Shown: positions 1 through 15,135 of the stretch, in pieces
Layout: each line of letters opens with the position of its first letter
Numbering within the stretch: position 1 is the first letter of the stretch
NCBI GenBank assembly: GCA_037447605.1
Contig: CM074813.1
Coordinates: forward strand, 1,107,128-1,146,410
Reading direction: 5' to 3'
Length of the DNA stretch: 39,283 bases
From: Zygnema circumcarinatum
Lineage: Eukaryota > Streptophyta > Zygnematophyceae > Zygnematales > Zygnemataceae
Notes under the pieces: generated by a model
Database searches by the model: none
What the model was told of the DNA's origin: nothing
What the model saw: the letters and a program-made list of their open reading frames with translations, nothing else
Position numbers and translations under genes: made by a program

Positions 1-101
1 GGAGGGGAATCAAAATTTATGATGTTCTGCTCGCCCGCCCATCTCTCTTTTTCCCACTTCATCTCTCTCTCTCTGCACTCTTTCTCCTTCTTTCAATGCA
101 G

Positions 102-4185
<4,084 letters not shown>

Positions 4186-5331
4186 CGCTGCCTGTGCGCT
4201 TAAGTGGCAGCTCTTATCAGCCGGTGAGGAAGGACTGTAAAAAGATAGGGGAGAGAGAAAAAAAGAGAGACGGGATCTGTATCCAACCACATATGGAGCC
4301 AGTTTCGCCAATCTTAATGTATTTCAAATGTTGTATGTCATTGGCGATATCTCTTGCAACCATGCGGTTCAATCGGCATTGGCCCTTTGCAAAGAACGAC
4401 TGACTCTACCCGGGAAACCGCTACTTGTACAGCAGCTCGTGAAGGGCAAGAGGGGCAGATCAACAGTCTGTTTCAGATGCCAAACGACCTGTTCTACTGT
4501 AGACATCCGCAATAGGAAGGAAGTTTTAGGTTCTTTTGCATTTACTATCTGTTATGTGGTAAGAAATAGCCACCATAAAAACAGGTTCAGGAGGTTTTTG
4601 ACAAAGTCAAACCTTCTGTCATTTTAATGAAGCCTCTCAATTGCAAAAAAGCCATTTTCGCAAGTTTAGATTTGGGCGTTGCACTCGGTGAAACTGAAAC
4701 ACCCTTGGTGGAACATTCATAGCTTGCAGAAAGGCCAAGCCGTATTGAGCTTCAGCCCAGGCAGCAACATCGGCCGCGTTTCACAACCTCCAAGCACGCA
4801 CTTGAGACAAACCCTACAAAGAGATGCGGCCACATTCCAAAAGACAAATTCTAGAGAAATCGCCCATCTCCTGCCCCTAGCCAACCGTGAAGTGGCCTAA
4901 GGGTGACAAAGTGACTGACGACGACAGAGAAATCTATAAGTCACAGTCATTTAGTCAGCATGGGCCACAAGCTGGTCAGTAGAAGTCCATATGGGGTAAA
5001 ACGAGCATAGTATTCCACAGTTGAAGGGCGCAGCAGTTTATAGATCTATATCATGGATTTGCATGTCCTGCGTGCCCATGCCCAGGCTCTACAGCAATAA
5101 TCTACAGACAGGAGGGACTACACCCTAAAACACTCAAACAAAGGTCCCATTGCATCTAACTGCACCACAATCCATAATAAGAGGACTCAAAGGCTCGCCA
5201 TAATACGCCAGCACCTTCCCAAGCTGCGCTTTGAGAGCCTGCTGTCCTCTGCAGGGAGATGGGTTTTTCTTTACGACGTTTGGAAAGGATTGACAAATTC
5301 GGCGCAGATTTGAAGTAAACTCCGCACCATT
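4186..5331. other. Gene-free interval between convergent genes
   Basis: This stretch joins the 3' ends of the MetRS gene (+) and the V-ATPase c gene (-) and should hold both 3' untranslated regions and their polyadenylation sites. I see no conserved protein, RNA gene or repeat. The open frames here are short and have no recognisable motifs. Confidence 0.6.
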
Positions 5332-7608
5332 TTAAGCGCGGGACTGGCCAGCACGGGAGGACAGGATGATGCCTACAATGAGACCGTACAGAGCCAAAGC
5401 CTCGGCGAAAATGAGAATGAGAATCATTCCCACGAACAGTTTGGGCTGCTGGGCGTTTGCCCTGCAAACAAATTCAAAACCGCGAAATCGTGAGAAAAGG
5501 TTGATACCGACATGTTTGAGACAGCAGGCTGAACGGAAATGAATCAGAGAGCGCTACCACTGTCTCATATAAAGGAGACTAATTCCAAAATACTGTTTTA
5601 TGCAACGAATGGACCTGAAATCGATAACTTTCCCAAGAGGGAAAAACAACACAATAATAGGTCAATTATTCCACGCAGGTCAGCCAGAATATCGATAAAA
5701 ATGTGGATTGATGCAGTGACGTAATTAAAACCCTAAGAAAAAGAACCTGTTTAAGTCCAAAACAGATGCCATGCTCTAAAGAACAAACAATGGCATATTT
5801 AATCTGCACCATGCAGCTACATGCACAACAAAGCATGCCTTAAAACATCGAAGATGGCAGAAAGGATTTCCGTTTCCTCTGTGAGGAAAATGCAAAAAAA
5901 CTCACAAAAACCCGAGCTAGCCAAATGATCTGCCCCCAAGAAAACCACCCAATCAAACGAAAGCTTACAACCCAAACCATTCAATCCTCACCTCACTCCC
6001 GCATCACCCACGATGCCAATGGCCATTCCTGCTGCAAGACCTGCCAAACCGCAGGAAAGTCCGGAGGACAGATGCGCGTAACCGTCGAAGGCATAATAAG
6101 GCTTAGCCGTGGGGTTGATCTGTGTACTGATGATGACGGCAATAATAAGACCGTAGATACCGAGCACTCCCGCCATGACAATGGGCACAATGGACTTCAT
6201 CACTAGCTCCGGTCGCATCACTCCCATGGACGCCACTCCCACTCCACTCTTGGCAGTGCCATACGCTGCTCCCATGCCTGCATGCGACCTACCAGAAGGA
6301 TATCAGAAGACAATTGCATACGAAACAGACTGATAAATAACCGTGAAGCAGAAAAAAACGATAATCAGTTGATGCTGCACAGGTTGGCAATACAATACGA
6401 CACATCAACCACACCTCTTTCGCAGGCGACATAAGCTGCTAGGACGTCGGAATGATCATTTAACACAAACATATCATGACAATCCGAGGAAAAGCAGCCA
6501 CAACTGTACGAGTTTACATCCAGTCCCAAATCTCCCATCCACTAACTCCACGACTGCGTCTGTTCCTCAGATGCACGCCTCTGCCGGCTAAAAGGTACAC
6601 TACACGACTTTCAAGAATATCAGTACCAAAAATATTTCTATTACCAATAATAACCACGCGTGGCACATGCGATTCGTAGCGGCAAGGTCACTTTCAAAAC
6701 AGGCTTTGCTCGAAAGAAGCTACGTCAACATCCAGATTACGCAAGGAAGCAAGCCGCAAAGCAGAACAAAAGGGATTAACACAGGAGCCTAATTCAACAA
6801 CTAGGACAGAAACGAGGGAGTGCAACAGACAATCAGAACTCTGACCATCCGCATTGAATCCGACCTAACTTCATCGAGTACAGAGAGTGTCGAAAAGGCA
6901 TTCTTGTAACCTAAAACACTGCATGATGAGGAAAGCAGGGTCTAAGTTTAAGGAAGAAATGGCAAGCCATCTCAGCATTAGCATGCAGGCGCTACAGGTC
7001 ACTGCGCTTAGAGCTACAACAGATTCAACTCGGCAGTACATAAACAAATAATCCAATCATGCAAATATAACCACTCGACGGCGGCAAGAAACTAATCAAG
7101 ATGGATAACACACAGTCAGTAGACAATCAAGTATCGTACGATACAAAGCAAATAAGAAAAACATTACCTTCAACAGAGAACCGTGCAAGGCACGAAGATC
7201 CTAACAAGCACAACACCAACACTTGACAAGTTCCAGCAAGAGCCAATTCTTTTCTGACCAATTCTTTTCAGAGCAGCAGCCATCGGCAACCACCGGACAA
7301 CCTAATGACCTAGGTAGTAGGCACAGCACCATCTAGATATACGACAGTTCCGGAAGTAGATAATCCAACAACCAGCAACGTCCATTCGAAGAACATCCCT
7401 ACAGCTGAGCCTATCCACAGAAATCAGCATCCTTGAAAAACACATCAAATCCAGCAGAGGCCAACCAAACGCGATAACGGCATTCGATGCAGCAGCGACA
7501 GCAGACATCTAAGAGCTCCGTCGACATACATGAGAACACCAGGGCAGATGATGCCCCGAGGAACCCGAAGAATGAAGCTGTCTCATCGCCTTCGAACGCG
7601 GTACTCAT
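5332..7608 (-). CDS. VHA-c: V-type H+-ATPase 16 kDa proteolipid subunit c
   Basis: Forms the proton-carrying ring of the membrane Vo sector of the V-ATPase, which acidifies vacuole, trans-Golgi and other endomembranes. Three exons on the minus strand: 7608-7530, 6277-5992 and 5461-5332. Their phases join to 164 aa plus TAA, the usual family length. The donor after exon 1 is GTATGT (exon ends ...FSC, split codon); the second join splits the Arg codon of GDAGVR. The four-helix duplicated hairpin is intact. It runs from [19 protein letters not shown] through [20 protein letters not shown] and [20 protein letters not shown] to [20 protein letters not shown]. The last segment carries the essential proton-binding Glu at residue 142. 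The start ATG at 7608 gives the standard N-terminus MSTAF-GDET. Sequence is nearly identical to land-plant subunit c, so it is under strong constraint. Repeat copy R1 begins about 200 bp upstream of the start codon. Confidence 0.97.
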
Positions 7609-7810
7609 CTTGCCAACTGTTTACAAAATTCTTCAAAGAAAACACTGCCAAAATCTCCCCTTTCTCTAAGTGATCCTGTAGCTGATCAATACACCCGCTT
7701 ATTATCCTGCACTCTGCCCTGGACAAGCGCCCAGCTTCCGCTTCAGCTGCTCTCCTCTCAACTCTCGTCCTCTCTCTCTCTTCAGCTGCACAGCACTCCA
7801 AAAATAAGCA
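7609..7810 (-). promoter_or_regulatory. 5' region of the V-ATPase c gene
   Basis: About 200 bp separate the V-ATPase c start codon from the edge of repeat R1. They include a short CT/GA microsatellite (about 7750-7790). This must hold the 5' leader and probably the proximal promoter. I see no convincing TATA box. Confidence 0.4.
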
Positions 7811-8778
7811 GCGCTTCTTCCTGCCCGTGCGACACAATTCAGAGCCGTGCGACGACATTTGGATCCCTGCGACTCAATGCGACGCCGCCGAGCAAGGCAG
7901 CAAGCGCTGTGCGACGCTGTCGGAGTCGTTTGACGACAGCGCTGATCGGACGGCTGAATCGCGCAGATTCGGCGAGAAGTGGTCCTGGCCGTCGATGTTT
8001 TTCATCGGACGGTCGGATTTGATCGCGGAGGTGGAATTATTTTGGGACGGGGAGGCCGCAGAAGCGCCGGAACGGGATCGGTCGGTCGGTGGTTCGCCGA
8101 ACCGGGCGGGCGCGCGCTCAGTTCCATGTGCGGCCCAGTTCGGGGGCCGCTCCACGGAATCTGGACGGTGCAGCACATGGAACCAGGAGAGGCCCACGGT
8201 ACAGCGGGGGGGACCCTCCAGACCTGAGTGACAGGCAGCGCAGAGACTCAGTGCAGGTGCTTGAAGGGGAGAGAAAAGGCTTTACTTTCTTGAGGCATTT
8301 TTGCATACTTTTAAGTTTTTATGTGTACTGTGAGGCTTCACTTTTGGCGGCCCCACTTCGGGATGTGTTCCCCCCTTCCTTGTGTTTCCCAGGATATGTG
8401 GTTTATCGCGATTGTGAAAGGGAGAAGATGAGTTTGTTTCAAAATCGACGGCATGTTACAGCACAGCTCACAATGCGTGGTACAAATGAAGACTAACGAT
8501 ATGACTGCCAATGCTTGGACTTCGCATACTGAAATGGACGGCACAATAAGTCTGTAGTACTTCTAACCTTTTTCCCTGGACTTTTTAATCTAACCAATCT
8601 AAAACAATCGTGAGCCACTAAAACTGCTTCTATTTCTTACTGGAAAAAATGCACTATTGTTCACTGCACGACTAGTTGAGACTGCTACAGCAATCTCTCT
8701 ACCTTTGTCAGCTGTACAACTTGCCAAGATCGACCATTTCATCACAATAGCGACGGCTAGCTTGATGAACTTATCCCA
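7811..8778. repeat. Dispersed repeat R1, copy 1
   Basis: A GC-rich segment repeated in direct orientation at 16834-18331. Matching blocks are about 7811-8290 and 8640-8778. Shared stretches include the region around GATCGGACGGCTGAATCGC and the block around CTACCTTTGTCAGCTGTAC. Open frames persist on both strands of both copies, but they lack protein-like motifs, so I read this as non-coding mobile or duplicated DNA. Copy 1 carries the uninterrupted version (near 8220) of the site where a MITE inserted in copy 2. The middle part (8291-8640) has no counterpart in copy 2, where a foldback element sits instead. Confidence 0.8.
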
Positions 8779-8859
8779 TTCATCAAACTAGCAGCCTTAG
8801 CTTTTCTCAACCACTCCTGCGTTCAACAGTTGAAAAGAAACAGCGCTTCTTATTGCCAA

Positions 8860-10971
8860 TTAAACCACAAACTTCAAGCAGCGCGTGTCGGTGTGGACGG
8901 TATTACATCGTATTGAACAGAACCGTGACCCGCAACGGACACATGTGTACGGCGCAACGTAACCGCACACGGAACAGAAGTGTCGCCGTGACCCCGTTGA
9001 CGGAGGGCCAACTGCCGCTGTCAAGTATGACGGAACATGGACCGGAAGCGCCTCAAGATTGGCCTGCAAATGGCAGCACAGACAACCCCAATCCTTTAAT
9101 GGTGTACTCTCTCAATCTAAACTAGCGCATTTTATCTTCAAGATAATGAAGCAGTATGGATGATACGAAGGATGAGCTTTCTTAACAAATATCTTGCCCT
9201 TCACTTAACTGAAGCAAATGCAATTCGAGATTTGAATGTTTAAACTCAGGCTGTGAAATCGGTGAATTAAGCTACGGTGCAAGCCAATACACAATTAACG
9301 TACTCTTGCACATCGAGACAACGAGAAATATGCAACACGCCACCGGCTTACAAGAGAGCACTCCCCTGTCTAAAAACATTCGAGCACGTGGCGATATGAA
9401 GTGAGGAAAAGAGACGACAGCATTCGAGCGAGTGGATAGAAGAGAGGAATAAGAGGCGATAGGGAGAAGCAAACGAGTGGTAAAAAGAGAACAGAAAACG
9501 ACAGGGAGAGCAGGGAGACATAGAGAGCGCACAAATGAATCAGTCAGATTCAGATCAGTCAGATGAGATTGATGATGAATCAGTCAAGCGTTCGGTATTA
9601 CTAAATAGAAAACAGATGGTGAAGGGCAAGAGAAGCAAGAGGAAGGGAGGGGAATGCATGGGAAGCAGGAGGAAGATCAAGAGAACGGCGTAGAGGAGAG
9701 AGAGGGAGAGATGGGGACGAGCGAGAATGTGAGCGAGAGAGAATGTGAGCAAGAGACTGTCTAAAGCTTGAAGCTTTCACAGACTAATCAGAGTGGTTAA
9801 GCAAATGTTTGGTTTAAGTAGTACCTCCTGAAGGAGCTCTGCAAAGCTTTTGAACCCTTTCTTTCCCGCTTGTCTCTCTCTTTCTAACGCCTTCGACTGC
9901 CTCGTTTTCCGCTTTGTGCTAGTAGGTTGCTTTTTGGGATGACCAAATACACCTGGATTGTAAAAATAATAATAACACGATCAAGGTTTCAGCGTATATG
10001 GTTACGGGTGAATGAAACTAGTAACTAAGGAGTTCCAAGAAGAAGCAAACACCGATAATTCTCATTTTCTATGTGTCCGGCGACGTACAGCTCGCGAATT
10101 CTTCTCATCTTCATGGACAATGAATCACCAACATTCTACACCTGCGAGTGATAAGTGAAACATAAGATCACCCAAACTTTTTTTGATTTGGTGGGACAAC
10201 ACAAGACACTTAGCAACAGACCTCATCTGTGCAATCAACCCAGAGGGAAGGCAGAAAATGGTGTGCATTAACCTAAGTAAATGGGAGCAAGATTCTGACC
10301 TTCCTCCATGTCCTGCGCTTCAAAATTTTCGTCGTCTTCTTCTGGTTCTGCTGCGTCCACATTGTCGTTTTCAAGTGATTCGAGTCTCGCTTGAGCGGCC
10401 TGCCCTTTAAAAACAAACACCCCAAGAAAGGGTCAGGAGATTTTGAAGGAGATTTTGAACCAAGGATACGAAATGTGAAGAAACAAAGGGTATTTTTTTG
10501 GGTTTTTGGAAGTCAATTCCATTCTTCCAATGGGAAATTAGAATGGAAGAAAAGATAGACGTATCTGGGGAAAGCAGGATCCAAAAAAAGCCATACAAGT
10601 TGGGGAAGGGAAGAAAGGAGAGGGATTCACAAGAGGAAAGGTGAGGGGCAGATGGAAAGGGAAATGAAAGGAAAGAGGTAAGAGAAAGTATAAGAGGGGG
10701 AAGAGAGAAGTCGAGAGACGGGAGTGTGGTGAGAATGGAGGGGCTATAAGGAGGACGAGAAATAAAAAATGACGAAATAAACTAGGGAGGGGAAGAATAA
10801 ACTGGAGATGGAAAAACCGCTGAAGGATAGACATAGAGAGAGGGATAGAGAGCGCGAGGGAGAGAGAGAGAGAGCGAGAGAGAGAGAGAGAGAGGGAGAG
10901 AGGGAGGGAGGGAGGGAGGGAGGGAGGGAGGNNNNNNNNNNGAGGGAGGGAGGGAGGGAGGGAGGGAGGGG

Positions 10972-11002
<31 letters not shown>

Positions 11003-11183
11003 AAAAAAAGAGAGAGAGAAAGAGAGAGAGAGTGAGAGTGAGAGGGGGGGGTGGGAAATGGGGGCTTACTCGCTTGCGAGTCCCCACGTCAACGAGGACG
11101 GCAGTAACCTTGGGAGCCACCTTCCGGTGGCGCGCGGAGGTGCGCCTGCCCTCTCCTGCCATCGCTTCCCCCCCGTCCGCCAT
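8860..11183 (-). CDS. SWC6: SWR1 complex subunit 6 / ZNHIT1-like HIT-type zinc-finger protein
   Basis: Nuclear subunit of the SWR1 remodeller that deposits H2A.Z. Four minus-strand exons: 11183-11070, 10399-10300, 9952-9825 and 9063-8860. Consistent phases give 181 aa plus stop. Exon 1 is a basic N-terminus (TSARHRKVAPK). Exon 2 has ARLESLENDN, the family's conserved helix, followed by an acidic run. Exon 3 has the basic KRKTRQSKALERER segment and FKSFAELLQE. Exon 4 has ANLEALPVHVPSYLTAAVGP and the HIT zinc finger, with ligands C144, C147, C155, C158, C163, C167, H171 and C176, ending LKFVV. The layout matches Arabidopsis SEF/SWC6 and human ZNHIT1. The start could also be an in-frame ATG at 11213 (10 residues longer); 11183 has the better GCCATGG context. 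Intron 1 contains a GA tract and an assembly gap. Confidence 0.95.
10600..11060. repeat. GA-rich simple sequence with assembly gap inside SWC6 intron 1
   Basis: A (GGGA)n/(GA)n tract (CT-rich on the transcribed strand) fills intron 1 of SWC6. Ten N bases at 10932-10941 mark an unresolved gap, so the true array length is unknown. Confidence 0.9.
10932..10941. other. Assembly gap (10 N)
   Basis: Ten consecutive N in the middle of a GGGA repeat. It is a scaffolding or collapse point in an array that short reads cannot cross. Confidence 0.99.
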
Positions 11184-11620
11184 GGCCCTCCCCCTCTCTC
11201 GCTCCCCTCCCATCCCCGTCGCTCCTCATTTAGCGCTGCCCCGTTTCACTGTTCTGTCGCGTACCACGCAACTGGAAAATATATGCAGTAGCAAACGAGG
11301 ACTTACTGCAGCTAAAATTTAACTGGGACTGTAACTGTGATATTAACAGTGCCGGCATGTAGAGCACGCACCGGAGATGGGAAACGGGGACCGCGCCGCG
11401 GGAAGCTGCGAGGGACAGACAGGTCCGGCTGGTCGCGCGAGGTTCGGAACTCTGGCTCGGCGGAGGCTTGCTGCCGTTGGATGGAGAAAAGCTCTGCGAT
11501 CGCAGGTTCGGAGAGTGTTCAGGCTAGGTCCGGTTGAAATTGGGGCGCCTGTCTGTCACGCTGGCGGAATTTTTCTTAGGGAGCGCGACCTCGTGTGGAT
11601 TACCAGCCCAAGAACGAAAA
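11184..11620 (-). promoter_or_regulatory. 5' flank of SWC6
   Basis: GC-rich interval upstream of the SWC6 start codon, expected to hold its leader and promoter. No TATA box or recognised gene is seen. The short plus-strand open frames at 11337-11655 look like compositional noise. Confidence 0.4.
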
Positions 11621-11765
11621 GTTGTAGGGTTGAGGGTCCAGGGGGTAGGGGGTAGGGGGTAGGGTTGAGGGTCCAGGGGGTAGGGGGTAGGGTTGGGGGT
11701 TCAGGGGGTAGGGGGTAGGGGGTAGGGTTAGGGTTCAGGGTTAGGGGGTAGGGTTTAGGGGGGGA
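11621..11765 (+). repeat. Degenerate interstitial telomere-like G-rich array
   Basis: About 140 bp of tandem GGGGGTAGG, GGGTTAGG and TTTAGGG-like units with interspersed GGTCCAGG and GGTTCAGG. It resembles degenerated plant telomere repeat and has strong G-quadruplex potential on the plus strand. Confidence 0.85.
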
Positions 11766-12221
11766 CCAAGGTTAGATTGAAAAAGAACCACAAATTGCGT
11801 TGGAGGCGCGATGGCGACACCGAACACCACAAGGGCAGGCGACACATCCAAAGCATGTGGTGCGTGCGTGCACATGCGATGGCCTCATCCTCGTGAGACC
11901 AATGCCGACCCAAAAAGCCTTCTAGACCGCAACACACCAACAGAGTACAATGATGAAAGCCAAGGCACCTCGCACGCCTAAAGACAACTTGTTTTTACAC
12001 ATGCTTGTGCACTTGCGTACTCATTTTCAAAGGTTCCGATATTTGTCTCCTTCAGGAGCAATTATTGAACGAAAAGTATGGCAATGAACAAGCAAATCAA
12101 CCAACAGGCTCGGAGACTTGCACAGGGCTCAGAGGCGACTTGTGAATGCTATATTACACATCTGACTATCAAATCCACTCTCTGTTGCTCTGAAGGATGA
12201 CGCTCTCTTCCCTACGCTTAC

Positions 12222-12653
12222 TGTACGCGCGACGCTCATGTTCAGTGCTCGCCTGCGCTTGCCCAGCAGCATGACCATGGCGCAGAAGAAAGCACGAGTA
12301 GATGACCTTCTGGCGGTGCTCGGACTGGGCAAATGTGCCGATACTGAGTGGGCTAGGGAGTGTGGGGCCTGAACAAAACTCAGCTGCTTGGCTACCATTC
12401 ATGCTCTGCAAAGATGCAGACGCTCAGCATTCCTGAGTGAGACAGATGTCCTGCGCACCCAGTTCTGTCTTCATGGGTTGTTTGAGGCTTCCTCGCTTCA
12501 TACAGTTTGGCAGTCAAGGCCCTCTAATCGTCACAGCTGTTGAGTTGTGCAGCTCACTGCCTGCAATCCATGCAGGTGAGAGGAGTTTCCGGTGGTGAGA
12601 AACGTCGGTGCTCCATAGAGGTTGATCTCATCCATGATCCTGCAGTACTCTTT
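12222..12653 (-). CDS. Two exons of an unidentified minus-strand gene (partial)
   Basis: Candidate exons are 12653-12558 (32 codons, beginning [18 protein letters not shown]) and 12405-12222 (61 codons plus one base, containing [19 protein letters not shown]). The 152-bp intron between them has a GTGAGC donor and a TTTGCAG acceptor, phases agree, and the second exon ends at a GTAAGC donor. The joined peptide has ordinary protein-like composition, but I recognise no domain. Further exons on either side could not be fixed. It lies between SWC6 and the helicase fragment on the same strand and does not continue the helicase's known C-terminal motifs. It could be a real small gene or a chance arrangement. 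Confidence 0.3.
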
Positions 12654-12699
12654 CTGGACGCAAACTTCAGGTAGAGCTTAAACTGACCTCGGAAGCTAG

Positions 12700-13687
12700 T
12701 GACGGGGGAGAGGGCAGGAAAGACCGCTTGATGGTAACGTTAGGACATCAGAGACGCTCCCATTTTGAATCGTGCGTTTTATTTCTGCTCTATCATGAAC
12801 CGTTGAACCGTTTAAGTTGGAAGTGTGACATGACTGTTGACAGGTCTGGACAGTACATCTGCAGTGAATGCAGTGGAGATATTCCACAGCTTTGCTAGCG
12901 AGGCGAGCAGCCTTTCAACATTGATCAAACAATTTCGGAAAATGTCCTCATAACATTATAAGATTAAGATCTTTGTGTTCTTCTTGAGGGGCTCTCGTTT
13001 CCTTATTCTTGTGTTATATTGCAGTTATCCGCTGCAGGACGAGAAACCCGAGAGGAGTACTCTCTCTCATGACGAGTTCACTTATTTGAAAGTGGAAGAT
13101 AAAGACAAAATATGTAAATATAACCCGTGCAACCCCCCACAATTCCAGAACACACAAATCAAACAGCCGTTCCATTTTCTTTTTTCACTAGATGACGTCG
13201 TGTGACATTTTGAGATGTTATCACTTACAAGAAGCTTCCAATATGGAAGAAATGCAGTTTACTCCAGCGCGCACAGTTTATCCCAATGCTCGATTATGTG
13301 TTTTTCAAATTTGAGACTTTTCTCTTTCCGCTGAAATTCAGATGCGCACAATCAGCCGCCCACTGGCTTGCCTCTGCCGGCGGAAACGATCTAAAAAAGG
13401 AGGGGAAGAGTAAAGGGGCAGAAAAAAAAAAGGGCATAAAGCAGATGTTGCAGCATTGTACAAAGTAGAGGGTTTCAGACCTGAAGAACAGCCGAAATGA
13501 AATGCCTCGTCATGTTACCACTCAATTCACAAGAAAGCGCGTACTGATTTCGAACTCCAAAGTGTGAAAGCTCTAAGTCTGAACCCACCTTCGAATGAAT
13601 GGACGTGAGATTGCCACAAAGCTCGAAGGAAGAATAGAGAAGAGGGGAGAGAGAACGCACCGGAACTGTTAAGTGATGATTCCAACA
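12700..13687. other. Interval without an assignable gene
   Basis: Somewhat AT-rich sequence between the unidentified exons and the helicase fragment. A plus-strand frame at about 13024-13205, preceded by a TTGCAG acceptor-like site, is protein-like for some 45 codons but has no partner exon or known motif. The missing helicase C-terminus (NQSIGRxIRH) was looked for on the minus strand here and is not visible. Confidence 0.5.
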
Positions 13688-14805
13688 TTAGGTCGTAACA
13701 CCATGGCGACTTTCCCACATCAGACGAAGTTCCTGTGCCTCTTCATCATCCCTTTGACAGTCTGCTTTGCCAGAGTGCTTTTTGGGTGACCTTTCGCTTC
13801 CTCCTTTACTCCTCCCCTCTACCAAGAAATGATCTACTTTCCCATCAGCCTCGCTACTTCCCAGAACTGCCAATCCATCCAAGTACTTCATCCTTTCAAC
13901 AAGTTCAGGATCTGAAGGATTAGGGTAGGGCATACCGACCACAATGACGCATCTTCCCATGCCGTCGCTGAAATCAATACCTTCCGACATTTTTCCTCCC
14001 ACTACACACAGCAGCAAAGCACAGCCTTTCTTCTTTGGCTTTCTGCCCATAAAGTCACCTACCCCAAATGTTCCAAGACCTGCAGAACTTCCCTGTTCTC
14101 CATTTCCTACTCCTTCAATTATCTCAGTTATTTTTGGCGATCCAGAAACTCTCTCATAGTGATCATGCAAGTTGCGATTTGCTTCACAGGCTCCACCCCC
14201 ATCACCTCCATCGGCCCTTAACCCCTGGGAGCAACTTGCATCGACGGCGCAATCTGCTTCCACTACCTGATTCCCATCGTCTTCTGTGCTCTCACGATAT
14301 TGCCGCAAAACCTCTTCCATGCCTGCGGTGCTGTGAGGTTCCCGATACACCACCTTTTTTGGTTTAATCGTGCGAAGAATCCCGACATTTTGCCATGTCT
14401 CCCAAACTTCTCTGTGGTAAGCAAACGAGGGAAAGAAGTATACAACGCCCTCGGGAACAACAGAACAGAGGTTGATAAGCAGCCGGCCGAGCTCTTGCAC
14501 CTGAAGAAGCAAGTCATTGTAGAGGGGTTCCAATTTTTAGGGTTACAGCGGCATCAACAGGGGTTCCAAGAAAGCCAGAAGTGGCAACTGATGCTTGTAA
14601 GGCCCTGGGTACTCCGCGACTGAAAGCTGAAGTCAAAAGATTTTCCAGACAGTCCCCTGGCTAACGCAATTGGCAGCACAATATGGCCACAGGAGAACAA
14701 GTGCAGTTGGTTGAGAGGCAGGTGAGGGAAGAGAGTCTCTCTCAGGGTGGCCATAGGCTGCAGAGTGCCACCAGCCAGTACAACAGCTCTGGCTTCCTGA
14801 ACAAC
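13688..14805 (-). pseudogene. CHL1: CHL1/DDX11-type DNA helicase, isolated C-terminal fragment
   Basis: CHL1/DDX11 is an XPD-family iron-sulfur DNA helicase acting in sister-chromatid cohesion. Only part of its second RecA-like domain is present. The upstream segment, starting at 14805, encodes VVQEARAVVLAGGTLQP and FSCGHIV. The usual PPENI before LPIALARG is missing. The second segment (14500-13688) encodes ELGRLLINLCSVVPEGVVYF, then an acidic/glycine insertion of about 80 residues. It continues with the conserved VVGGKMSEGIDFSDGMGRCV and VGMPYPNPSDPELVERMKYL. Between the segments the frame shifts: a GTACCC donor at 14612 does not join in frame to the CAG acceptor before 14500, so about 10 expected residues (SPAMIEE region) are lost. 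Walker A, DEAH and the final Q-x-x-GR-x-x-R motif are not found nearby. A truncated duplicate is likeliest; a mis-assembled real gene is possible. Confidence 0.65.
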
Positions 14806-15135
14806 CTGCACTCAGTCTCCAGATCAACTTAGTCGAACAGAGGAACAAAAATAACCACACTCCTCCTTGGAGGCAAACGCTTAGGCATTTGTCAGATGAT
14901 GCGCAGGTGTTCTTTTCCCACTTTTCATACACGGAAGTCGTCAGCATATATCGCCTTTAAAGCCTCCACCTGAACCGAAATTGCAAATATATTTTAAGAA
15001 AACTTTCTAAAACCAATAAAAACAAGACATTAACATTAACCAATAACCTTTTTAAAAAATCTTACTTTATTTCACATTTTAAGCGCTAATATCTCGTACT
15101 CTTGCTCCTGCATGTTCCGCTCTCTTTCCTTCGCA

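Noticed and set aside
7827-8231. 134-codon plus-strand frame, with an overlapping minus-strand frame at 7874-8197, both also open in R1 copy 2
   Set aside because: Both strands stay open in both copies, there is no domain, and the region behaves as a GC-rich dispersed repeat. Openness is explained by composition.
10040-10145. Protein-like stretch on the minus strand (NVGDSLSMKMKRIRELYV) inside a SWC6 intron
   Set aside because: Splicing it between SWC6 exons 2 and 3 breaks the phase and meets a stop at once. Exon 2 joins exon 3 directly, as in known SWC6 proteins.
13024-13205. Plus-strand acceptor-like site followed by a protein-like frame (LQDEKPERSTLSHDEF)
   Set aside because: No donor or partner exon in phase and no known family, so it is too weak to call a gene.
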